A DNA stretch of 64,000 nucleotides, taken from assembly GCA_029210725.1 (NCBI GenBank), contig JARGFM010000001.1:48544-112543 (forward strand), given 5' to 3'. Origin of the DNA: Bacteroidales bacterium (GTDB lineage: Bacteria; Bacteroidota; Bacteroidia; Bacteroidales; GCA-2748055). This document shows, in pieces, positions 36,321 to 43,971 of this stretch. The stretch's first letter is position 1. Each line of letters opens with the position of its first letter. Both the position numbers and the translations under genes were made by a program. The notes below the pieces were generated by a model. It made no database searches. It saw nothing but the letters and a program-made list of their open reading frames with translations, and was not told the DNA's origin.

Positions 36321-36977
36321 TATTGTCGGATAGAGTCTTTTCAACTTTATTCGAGCATCATCGGTTTTAAATTGCCAGTTTATCTTAGCATTCTTATTAT
36401 TTCTATCTTTCACCCAGGCCCTTGTCTCTTTTCTGATGGTAACTGTGTTGTCAATTCTCCGGTTTAAACACTGGCCCATCAAAACATTGAGTTCAATTTC
36501 GGCCATATTCAACCAACTGCCGTGTTTAGGGGTATAGATAAACTCAAACCTGTCCCATATCCGCTTGGCTTCTTCCGGAGAAAAAGTCTCATACAACGCT
36601 GAGAGTTTGTGGGTATTCAGGTTATCCATTATCAGCCGTATCTTCTCTGCATTGGGATACTTCTGATCTGCAATGTACCTGACAAAATATGCCCAGTCCT
36701 TCTTCGTTTTGCTTTTCTTGATCCTGATATACCGTTTTCCCTTCAAGGGTTCGTTGGCAAGAAAGATATTCGCAACACCCTGCCTGGAGTATTCATAATC
36801 CTCTTTAGCATCATGCCCCGGTTTCCTGGCAATAGGAATGCGTGTTTGCTTAATCAGTTGTTTCGGCGACTCATCCATACACACAACCGGATATCGCTTG
36901 TCATAAGGCATTTTGTATATATCCAGTACAGATTCCATATGGGCTACAAAGTCGCTATTTGCCAGAGGAGGGATCAC
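36312..36977 (-). CDS. IS630 transposase, DDE catalytic part (second frame)
   Basis: The 221-codon frame begins at a GTG overlapping the stop of the first frame and carries the catalytic triad: Asp in VVCMDESPKQ, Asp in LIMDNLNTHK and Glu in HGSWLNMAEIELNV. It ends at TGA 36312-36314, inside the left inverted repeat. Reading upstream in this frame gives NEIKPWRVKGWVIPP, the normal linker of IS630 transposases, so this part is meant to be joined to the first frame. The fused product would be about 377 residues. Confidence 0.9.
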   Translation of the reverse strand: MIPPLANSDFVAHMESVLDIYKMPYDKRYPVVCMDESPKQLIKQTRIPIARKPGHDAKEDYEYSRQGVANIFLANEPLKGKRYIRIKKSKTKKDWAYFVRYIADQKYPNAEKIRLIMDNLNTHKLSALYETFSPEEAKRIWDRFEFIYTPKHGSWLNMAEIELNVLMGQCLNRRIDNTVTIRKETRAWVKDRNNKNAKINWQFKTDDARIKLKRLYPTISS

Positions 36978-37444
36978 CCAACCTTTGACCCGCCACGGTT
37001 TGATTTCGTTTTTTTAAGCACCTGACGAACAGTTTCATGTGAGATTGTTTCGGTATATGCCAGTTCTACCATCTTGTCTGCAAGCATCCGTAAGGACCAA
37101 CGTGCATAGCCTTCTGGAGCTTCACTACAGCTTAGGGCCACTAAATGAGCTTCAAAATCACCATCCGCCTTCTTGGGACCCTTCTTTGGGTATGGCTTGC
37201 GATCCATGCATGCATCAAAGCCTTCCTCTACAAATCGTTGTTTCACACGCTCAACAGTCTTGGTGTTTATTTGCAATACCTGGGCAACTTGCTCGTTGGA
37301 CAATTTCTGACCAAAAGGCCCCTCATCTGTATTTATCAGGATGCAGGCGTTTCGATACTCCTGTGAGCTATGTTTTCCCTTGCCTAATGTGCGCTTGCAC
37401 AACTCATGCTCATCTTGAGTTAAAGTTACTTTATACCGTACCAT
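36974..37444 (-). CDS. IS630 transposase, helix-turn-helix part (first frame)
   Basis: I start at ATG 37444 (MVRYKVTLTQDEHELCKR). The frame holds the DNA-binding half with SNEQVAQVLQINTKTVERVKQRF, a helix-turn-helix, and RWSLRMLADKMVELAYTETIS. After CTT AAA AAA ACG the zero frame continues only to TGA at 36974-36976. A -1 shift at the A7 run (37009-37015) joins it to the DDE frame. Confidence 0.85.
   Translation of the reverse strand: MVRYKVTLTQDEHELCKRTLGKGKHSSQEYRNACILINTDEGPFGQKLSNEQVAQVLQINTKTVERVKQRFVEEGFDACMDRKPYPKKGPKKADGDFEAHLVALSCSEAPEGYARWSLRMLADKMVELAYTETISHETVRQVLKKTKSNRGGSKVG
37009..37015 (-). other. A7 slippery heptamer, candidate -1 frameshift site
   Basis: On the coding strand the sequence is CTTAAAAAAACG. 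Slipping back one base after CTT AAA AAA gives AAC GAA ATC AAA CCG TGG, restoring the conserved NEIKPW linker. A_AAA_AAA is a classic IS frameshift heptamer. A sequencing or natural deletion in the homopolymer is the alternative. Confidence 0.65.
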
Positions 37445-37498
37445 CGTTTTTGATGGCAAGTTAAATAATAAAACAGACATATTCAAGTTGACATGACA

Positions 37499-38449
37499 CT
37501 AGTCTTTTTCAGACTCAACAGGTTGAGGATATCGGATAGCATACTTTTTTACCTGGATAAACCAGAGTACCCCGCCCGTTAGAAATAGTGCCAGACTGAT
37601 TACAGCTGCCACCGGTATCAGGGTACTGGTGCCAATTTCCTCCAGCATATCATCGGCACTTCCCCTGGAATTAAAATAGTAATAAATCACCCCCATGGCA
37701 TTGTTTACAAAATGAGCCAGGATGGGATACCAGATGGATCGCCCGTAAAACATCAGATAACCCAGAATCACCCCCAGCACAAACCTGGGCAGGAATGTGA
37801 AGAACTGAAAGTGAAACGCACTGAAAAACACAGCCGTAACAAGGATGGCCAGGTGAACATTCCTGAGCATATCGATCATCAACCTTTGTAACAATCCCCT
37901 GAATATCAGCTCCTCTCCAACGGCCGCTATGACCGCGATCATACAAAGGTTCACCAGAAGGCCCACAAAACTTTTCGTTGCCGTGAAGGCCACCATCATT
38001 TCTTCCGCGGTATTCTCCAGGCTGCGGAGTAAACGGTCAATCGCCCGGATGGGAATTTCCATTTTCAGGTTAATCTCGGCCAGGTAGTTGATAAAAGGGA
38101 TCACCGAGACCATCATTAAGATGACCAGTAACATGGGCACCATTCCTGTCTGGTTTCTGAACTGGTAGTAGGAAAAGAGGTCCCCTTCAAACAGATAGGA
38201 GAAGAGAAATGCCGGCAGAATGAATGTTCCCACAGATCCCAGTATCTGAATTAATTTGGATGCTGACACATAGTCGGGATTATCATAGGTCCCCAGGGCC
38301 AGAACCTCTGATATGCTGAACCCGTATATCCAGGCAGCCAGAAATGCTCCCAGGAATTGAAAGCCCAATCCGAGGATAAAAAGCATCACTACGGAGAAGA
38401 GGAATTTCTCGGCAGGTCTCAAACCGGCAAGTAATGCTCTCTTGGGCAT
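37499..38449 (-). CDS. CPBP family intramembrane metalloprotease (CAAX-type)
   Basis: The 316-residue protein has about eight hydrophobic segments and the CPBP/Abi motifs: VGEELIFRGLLQRL (EExxxR), FSAFHFQFFTFLPRFVLG and HFVNNAMGV. Such proteins are glutamic-type intramembrane proteases or accessory membrane factors, with unknown substrate here. I start at ATG 38449 (MPKRALLAGLRPAEKF). The stop codon TAG (37499-37501 on the plus strand) overlaps the IS630 target site and was kept intact by the TA duplication. Confidence 0.85.
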   Translation of the reverse strand: MPKRALLAGLRPAEKFLFSVVMLFILGLGFQFLGAFLAAWIYGFSISEVLALGTYDNPDYVSASKLIQILGSVGTFILPAFLFSYLFEGDLFSYYQFRNQTGMVPMLLVILMMVSVIPFINYLAEINLKMEIPIRAIDRLLRSLENTAEEMMVAFTATKSFVGLLVNLCMIAVIAAVGEELIFRGLLQRLMIDMLRNVHLAILVTAVFFSAFHFQFFTFLPRFVLGVILGYLMFYGRSIWYPILAHFVNNAMGVIYYYFNSRGSADDMLEEIGTSTLIPVAAVISLALFLTGGVLWFIQVKKYAIRYPQPVESEKD

Positions 38450-38528
38450 GATTTTTTGTAATTTTGCGACGAAATGAAGGCACAAAGAAAGCAAATTGCC
38501 CGTTCAGTTCCTACTATAGTTTTACACC

Positions 38529-39542
38529 ATGCGCATCGGAAATCTTGATCTTGGCGACCTGCCTGTCTTCCTGGCACCCATGGAGGACATCACCGATCCT
38601 TCGTTCAGATACTTGTGTAAGAAATCCGGAGCCGACGTGATGTACACGGAATTTATCTCTTCGGATGGTCTGATCAGAGACGGTGCAAAAAGTGTAAAGA
38701 AGCTGGATATTTTCGATTATGAACGACCCATGGGGATCCAGCTTTATGGCCATGTGGTGGAATCGATGGTGGAAGCCACTCACCGGGCAGTTGCGGCCGG
38801 GCCCGATATTTTAGATATCAACTTTGGTTGTCCGGTCCGGAAGATAGCCAACCGGGGAGCAGGTGCCGGGATGCTTTCCAATATTCCCCTGATGATGAAA
38901 ATGACCCGGGCCATCGTAAAGGCTTCCCCGGTTCCGGTAACCGTAAAGACCCGGCTGGGGTGGGACGATCAGCATAAAATCATAAAGGAAGTGGCCGAAC
39001 AGCTGCAGGATCAGGGCATCACTGCTCTTACCATTCACGGTCGCACCCGGGCTCAGATGTACCAGGGAAGAGCCGACTGGACCTTAATCGGAGAAGTAAA
39101 ACAAAATCCCCGGATGCAGATTCCTGTCATCGGCAACGGCGATATATCCAATCCTCTGGAGGCCAAAGAGGCCTTTGATCGTTATGGGGTGGATGGGATT
39201 ATGATCGGACGGGCAGCGGTTGGAAAGCCCTGGTTATTCAGACACATAAAACAATACCTGAAAACGGGTCAGTTGCTGCCCGAACCCACCGTTGCCGAGA
39301 AAGTGGATATGGCCAGGATGCAATTCGAAAAATCGCTGGAGTTTAAAGAGGGACCTGTTGGAATCTATGAAATGCGCAGACACTTTTCCAACTATTTCAA
39401 AGGGCTCCCCCATTTTAAGGAGATGCGCATTAAGCTGCTGACCTCTCTGGATGTGGATGAAATCCTGGCATTGCTGGAGCAAATCAGGGAACTCTATGGA
39501 GAAGAGCGGCCGGAAATTAGTGGAGGATTCTGGGATCGCTGA
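38529..39542 (+). CDS. dusB: tRNA-dihydrouridine synthase
   Basis: The 337-residue flavoprotein reduces uridines in the tRNA D-loop. It has LAPMEDITDPSFRYLC, INFGCPVRKIANRGAGAGML with the catalytic Cys, VTVKTRLGWDD, LTIHGRTRAQMYQG and GNGDI...GIMIGRAAVGKPWLF, the DusB pattern. Length is normal. It is convergent with nadB, 12 bases apart. Confidence 0.93.
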   Translation: MRIGNLDLGDLPVFLAPMEDITDPSFRYLCKKSGADVMYTEFISSDGLIRDGAKSVKKLDIFDYERPMGIQLYGHVVESMVEATHRAVAAGPDILDINFGCPVRKIANRGAGAGMLSNIPLMMKMTRAIVKASPVPVTVKTRLGWDDQHKIIKEVAEQLQDQGITALTIHGRTRAQMYQGRADWTLIGEVKQNPRMQIPVIGNGDISNPLEAKEAFDRYGVDGIMIGRAAVGKPWLFRHIKQYLKTGQLLPEPTVAEKVDMARMQFEKSLEFKEGPVGIYEMRRHFSNYFKGLPHFKEMRIKLLTSLDVDEILALLEQIRELYGEERPEISGGFWDR

Positions 39543-39554
39543 TGGGCCGTGTTA

Positions 39555-41129
39555 TCACTCCTGCTCACTGTGCCTGGGATAGTCCAGGTTATAGTGCAGG
39601 CCCCTGCTCTCTTTGCGGGCCTGAGCCATCTTAATGACCAGGTAACCCACATTGATCAGGTTCCGCAGCTGACAGATCCTCAGGGAAACCTTGGATTTTT
39701 TATAGAGCTCTTCTGTCTCCCGGTAAATGATTGCCAACCTGACCGCAGCCCTTTCCAGCCGCAGATCGGACCTGACGATGCCCACATAATTGGTCATAAT
39801 CTGTTTGACCTCTTTCAGGTTTTGTGTGATCAGTACCATCTCCTCCGGATGGGTGGTGCCTCTGTCGTCCCACGGAGGAATCTGACCGGGAACCTGACAG
39901 GATGAAAAGTGTTTCACTGCATGCTTCACGGCCCGTTCGGCATAAACAATGGCCTCAATCAATGAATTAGAGGCGAGCCGGTTAGCCCCGTGTAGCCCGG
40001 TGGAAGAGACTTCCCCGACAGCATACAGTTTTTTGATCGAGGTCTGCCCGTCCATATCCACTTTTACCCCTCCACACATGTAATGAGCCGCAGGAACCAC
40101 CGGAATCTTCTCCTTGGCAATATCTATACCCAGGGATCTGCACTTTTCCGTGATATTAGGGAAGTGCTCCTTCAATGCCCTGGCATCCAGATGTGTGTTA
40201 TCGAGGTAGACAAAATCGTGACCGTGTACCTTCATCTCGTTATCGATAGCCCTGGCAACCACATCCCTGGGGGCCAGACTGCCTCTGGGATCGTACTTTT
40301 TCATAAATTTATCTCCCAGTTGATTCTTAAGAATCCCCCCATATCCGCGCATAGCTTCTGTAATCAGGTAGGAAGGTGACTCCCCGGGATTGTAGAGGGA
40401 TGTGGGATGGAATTGCACAAATTCCATATTATCTACAATTCCCTTGGCCCGGTATACCATGGACACACCGTCGCCGGTTGCGACCAGAGGATTGGTAGTG
40501 GTGTAGTAGAGGTTGCCGGCTCCGCCGGATGCGAGTAAAGTACTTCGTGAAAGAATTCTCAAAACCTTATGGGTCTCCAGATTCAGCACATATGCGCCGT
40601 AGCACTCTATATCGGTCATATGACGCTTAACCAGCTTCCCCAGATGGTGCTGGGTAATCAGATCGACAGCAAAGTGCTTTTCCAGCAGGTCAATATTGGG
40701 ATGTCTCCGAACCTGAACCGAAAGGGCACGCTGTATTTCCTGTCCGGTATTATCTTTGTGATGCAGGATCCGGTGTTCAGAATGCCCTCCCTCACGAGCC
40801 AGGTCATATTTACCACTGGATTGCTTGTCAAATTTGGCACCCCACTGGATGAGCTCGCGGATCTGATCAGGGGCCTCCCTGACCACCATCCTGACTACCT
40901 CCTCATTGCAAAGATAGTCTCCTGCGATCAGGGTATCCTGCACATGTTTCTCATGGCTGTCGGGCTCATAGGTAACGGCAGCAATACCTCCCTGGGCATA
41001 GCGGGTGTTGGTCTCTTCCAGATCCGCCTTGGTAATCAGACAAACCAAACCGTGATTTGCAGCCTTCAGAGCAAAACTTAGTCCCCCGAGCCCCGAACCA
41101 ATAACCAGAAAATCATATTTTTTCTTCAT
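39555..41129 (-). CDS. nadB: L-aspartate oxidase
   Basis: The 524-residue flavoenzyme oxidises aspartate to iminoaspartate, the first step of de novo NAD synthesis. It has the FAD motif FLVIGSGLGGLSFALKAANHG, TRYAQGGIAAV, GREGGHS-like AREGGHSEHRILH, QFHPTSLYNPGESPSYLITEA and VGEVSSTGLHGANRLASNSLIEA. I start at ATG 41129 (MKKKYDFLVIG); the longer upstream frame overlaps the divergent epimerase promoter. No nadA or nadC is nearby. Confidence 0.94.
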   Translation of the reverse strand: MKKKYDFLVIGSGLGGLSFALKAANHGLVCLITKADLEETNTRYAQGGIAAVTYEPDSHEKHVQDTLIAGDYLCNEEVVRMVVREAPDQIRELIQWGAKFDKQSSGKYDLAREGGHSEHRILHHKDNTGQEIQRALSVQVRRHPNIDLLEKHFAVDLITQHHLGKLVKRHMTDIECYGAYVLNLETHKVLRILSRSTLLASGGAGNLYYTTTNPLVATGDGVSMVYRAKGIVDNMEFVQFHPTSLYNPGESPSYLITEAMRGYGGILKNQLGDKFMKKYDPRGSLAPRDVVARAIDNEMKVHGHDFVYLDNTHLDARALKEHFPNITEKCRSLGIDIAKEKIPVVPAAHYMCGGVKVDMDGQTSIKKLYAVGEVSSTGLHGANRLASNSLIEAIVYAERAVKHAVKHFSSCQVPGQIPPWDDRGTTHPEEMVLITQNLKEVKQIMTNYVGIVRSDLRLERAAVRLAIIYRETEELYKKSKVSLRICQLRNLINVGYLVIKMAQARKESRGLHYNLDYPRHSEQE

Positions 41130-41192
41130 GGAATATACCCTCAAAATACCTGACAAATATAGGAAAACCTGCAGAGAATCATTTAAATCAGC

Positions 41193-41200
41193 TATTTTTG
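41193..41200 (+). promoter_or_regulatory. Bacteroidota -7 box immediately before the epimerase
   Basis: TATTTTTG ends five bases before ATG 41206, implying a transcription start at or next to the start codon, as at the lasso cyclase (2300-2307). Confidence 0.5.
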
Positions 41201-41205
41201 AATAC

Positions 41206-42357
41206 ATGATAAAATTACTTACGATAATCGGAGCCAGGCCCCAGATTATTAAGGCCGCAGCACTGAGCAGGGCCATGCACGAGGGGTTTAAGGACCAGAT
41301 CCATGAAGTGATCCTGCATACGGGTCAGCATTACGACGATGCCCTGTCCGAAGTCTTCTTCCGCGAGATGCACATCCCTTCCCCGGATTATAACCTGGGA
41401 ATCGGATCGGCCGGTCACGGTTCACAGACGGGACAAATGATCGGGGGCATAGAGGAGGTTCTTCTGAAAGAAAAACCCGATGGCCTGGTGGTTTACGGAG
41501 ATACCAATTCAACCCTGGCCGGGGCACTGGCCGCTGCCAAGCTGCATATTCCTGTCATCCATATCGAGGCGGGGCTGCGTTCTTTCAACAAAAGAATGCC
41601 CGAAGAAATCAACCGGATCGCCTGCGATCATATGAGTACTTTTCTTTTCTCTCCCACCCTCACCGGAATAGAAAACCTGGCAAAAGAGGGGATAATGCAC
41701 CATCAGAACCAATCTCTTTCATCCGACCATCCGGGGGTTTATCACAGCGGAGATGTGATGTACGACAATACCCTCTTCTTCAGGGAACTTGCCATGGATA
41801 AGTCCCCTATCCTAAAAAACCTGGGACTGGACAATCAAAATTATATTCTTGCCACCATCCACCGGCCTTCTAATACCGATATCCCGGAGAACCTGGCTGG
41901 CATTTTCCGCGCCATGGATGAGATTTCAAAGGAGAAAAACATCCCCATTGTCCTTCCCCTTCATCCGCGCACGGCAGCCATCCTCCAGCAGGAGCATATG
42001 CAGGAGCGTATGGAGTTTATCAGTTCTAACAGACTGATCAGACTGTTACCGGCTGTCTCTTTTCTCGATATGATCCGTCTGGAGGCGGGAGCAAAACTGA
42101 TCCTGACCGATTCGGGCGGGGTACAGAAAGAGGCCTGGTTCATGGAGAAACCGGTTGTGGTATTGCGGAAGGAGACGGAATGGGTCGAAATTGTTGAGGC
42201 CGGGAAAGGAGTTCTCACCGGCCCGGATACGGATAAGATCATCCAATCGGCAAAAATGTTCCTGGAGGCTGAACCCGGGGCCTATCCGCCCATTTTTGGA
42301 GACGGAAAGGCTGCCAGGCAGATATTGAAAGTGCTCACCACGGCCAACTGGCAGTAA
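41206..42357 (+). CDS. wecB: UDP-N-acetylglucosamine 2-epimerase (non-hydrolysing)
   Basis: The 383-residue enzyme converts UDP-GlcNAc to UDP-ManNAc for surface polysaccharides. Motifs seen are IIGARPQIIKAAALSRA, HTGQHYDDALSEVFF, VVYGDTNSTLAGALAA, HIEAGLRSFNKRMPEEINR and LTDSGGVQKEAW. I start at ATG 41206 (MIKLLTIIG) and not at an ATG 78 bases upstream that would overlap nadB. It is separated from the main polysaccharide region by glyS and the YfhO gene. Confidence 0.92.
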   Translation: MIKLLTIIGARPQIIKAAALSRAMHEGFKDQIHEVILHTGQHYDDALSEVFFREMHIPSPDYNLGIGSAGHGSQTGQMIGGIEEVLLKEKPDGLVVYGDTNSTLAGALAAAKLHIPVIHIEAGLRSFNKRMPEEINRIACDHMSTFLFSPTLTGIENLAKEGIMHHQNQSLSSDHPGVYHSGDVMYDNTLFFRELAMDKSPILKNLGLDNQNYILATIHRPSNTDIPENLAGIFRAMDEISKEKNIPIVLPLHPRTAAILQQEHMQERMEFISSNRLIRLLPAVSFLDMIRLEAGAKLILTDSGGVQKEAWFMEKPVVVLRKETEWVEIVEAGKGVLTGPDTDKIIQSAKMFLEAEPGAYPPIFGDGKAARQILKVLTTANWQ

Positions 42358-42373
42358 TCTTACAAAATTCAAT

Positions 42374-42381
42374 TACTTTTG
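42374..42381 (+). promoter_or_regulatory. Bacteroidota -7 box before glyS
   Basis: TACTTTTG matches TAnnTTTG and lies 23 bases before the glyS ATG at 42405. Confidence 0.5.
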
Positions 42382-42404
42382 TGCTTTCATAAAAGAACAC
42401 GAAG

Positions 42405-43961
42405 ATGGCCCAGGAAGATCTCTTTAAGAAATTGGTTGCGCACTGCAAGGAGTATGGATATGTTTTCCCATCCAGTGAGATATATGACGGATTGGCTGCA
42501 GTATACGACTACGGGCAGTATGGAGTTGAACTTAAAAATAACATCAAGAAATACTGGTGGGACTCCATGGTCCTTCTGCACGAAAATGTGGTGGGGCTCG
42601 ATTCCGCCATTTTTATGCACCCCACCACCTGGAAAGCTTCGGGGCACGTGGATGCGTTCAACGATCCCCTGATCGATAACAAAGACTCCAAGAAACGCTA
42701 CCGGGCCGATGTGCTGATCGAGGAGCAGATGGCCAAATACGAGGAGAAGATCAATAAGGAAGTTCAAAAGGCAAAAAAGCGTTTTGGGGATTCTTTTGAC
42801 GAAGCTCAGTTCAAGAGCACCCATCCCAGGGTGCTGGCCAGCCAGGAGAAGCTGGATAAGCTGCACAGCCGTTTCGTGGAAGCGCTGAACAGCTCCGATC
42901 TGAATGAGCTCAAGCAGATCATTTTGGACGAAGAGATTGTCTGCCCGTTTTCGGGATCGCGCAACTGGACGGATGTAAGGCAATTCAACCTGATGTTCTC
43001 GACCGAAATGGGCTCGACTTCCGAGAGTTCGAACAAAATCTATTTGCGCCCCGAAACAGCCCAGGGTATTTTTGTTAACTACCTGAACGTACAAAAGTCG
43101 GGCAGGATGAAAATCCCTTTTGGAATCGCCCAGATCGGGAAAGCCTTCCGGAATGAAATTGTGGCCAGGCAATTCATCTTCCGGATGCGTGAATTTGAAC
43201 AAATGGAGATGCAGTTCTTTGTCCCCCCGGGAACGGAACTGGAATGGTTCAATACCTGGAAGGAGATCCGGATGAAATGGCACCGCGCCCTGGGATTCGG
43301 TGAAAACAAATACCGCTTCCACGATCACGATAAGCTGGCCCATTATGCCAATGCAGCCACAGACATCGAATTTGAGTTTCCCTTTGGTTTTAAAGAAGTG
43401 GAAGGGATCCATTCCCGTACCGATTTTGACCTGGGCAGTCACCAGGAGTACTCCGGGAAAAAACTGCAATACTTTGATCCGGATACCAATAAGAATTATG
43501 TGCCCTACGTGGTTGAAACATCCATTGGGGTCGATCGCATGTTCCTGCAGATCATCTCTGCGGCCTATACCGAAGAGCAACTGATCAAAGAGGACGGATC
43601 AACCGATTCAAGGGTAGTACTAAAACTGCCTCCGGCTCTTGCCCCGGTCAAACTGGCGGTCTTCCCGCTGACCAGGAAGGACGGTTTGCCGGAAAAAGCC
43701 AGGAAGATCATCGACCAGCTAAAATTTGATTTCAACTGCCAGTACGAGGAAAAAGACTCCATCGGGAAAAGATACCGGAGGCAGGACGCCATCGGAACCC
43801 CCTTTTGTATCACCATAGATCATCAAACCCTGGAGGACGATACAGTCACCATCCGTTACAGAGATACCATGGAGCAGGACCGAATCCCGTGGCCGGAGCT
43901 TCATGGAATCATTCATGAAAAAGTGAGTATGAGAACACTCTTTGAAAGCATTACTGCCTAA
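42405..43961 (+). CDS. glyS: Glycyl-tRNA synthetase, single-chain alpha2 type
   Basis: The 518-residue class II synthetase is of the archaeal/eukaryal dimeric kind found in Bacteroidota, not the bacterial alpha/beta type. It has FPSSEIYDG...YDYGQYGVELKNN, FMHPTTWKASGHVDAF, RPETAQGIFVNY, FRNEIVARQFIFRMREFEQMEMQ and the C-terminal anticodon domain APVKLAVFPL...RRQDAIGTPFCITID. Its stop at 43961 lies ten bases before the next start. Confidence 0.96.
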   Translation: MAQEDLFKKLVAHCKEYGYVFPSSEIYDGLAAVYDYGQYGVELKNNIKKYWWDSMVLLHENVVGLDSAIFMHPTTWKASGHVDAFNDPLIDNKDSKKRYRADVLIEEQMAKYEEKINKEVQKAKKRFGDSFDEAQFKSTHPRVLASQEKLDKLHSRFVEALNSSDLNELKQIILDEEIVCPFSGSRNWTDVRQFNLMFSTEMGSTSESSNKIYLRPETAQGIFVNYLNVQKSGRMKIPFGIAQIGKAFRNEIVARQFIFRMREFEQMEMQFFVPPGTELEWFNTWKEIRMKWHRALGFGENKYRFHDHDKLAHYANAATDIEFEFPFGFKEVEGIHSRTDFDLGSHQEYSGKKLQYFDPDTNKNYVPYVVETSIGVDRMFLQIISAAYTEEQLIKEDGSTDSRVVLKLPPALAPVKLAVFPLTRKDGLPEKARKIIDQLKFDFNCQYEEKDSIGKRYRRQDAIGTPFCITIDHQTLEDDTVTIRYRDTMEQDRIPWPELHGIIHEKVSMRTLFESITA

Positions 43962-43971
43962 AACTCAGGAT

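Larger units (their letters stand above)
36304..37499. mobile_element. IS630-family insertion sequence
   Basis: A 1196-bp element is bounded by inverted repeats GTGTCATGTCAA (from 36304) and TTGACATGACAC (to 37499), flanked by TA at 36302-36303 and 37500-37501. The outer context is CTAG on both sides, the preferred target of IS630, which duplicates the central TA. Inside lie two overlapping transposase frames on the minus strand joined by an A7 slippery run. Confidence 0.9.

Noticed and set aside
42387..43580. Minus-strand open frame of 397 codons inside glyS
   Set aside because: It is antisense to conserved GlyRS motifs; the composition is that of a shadow frame.
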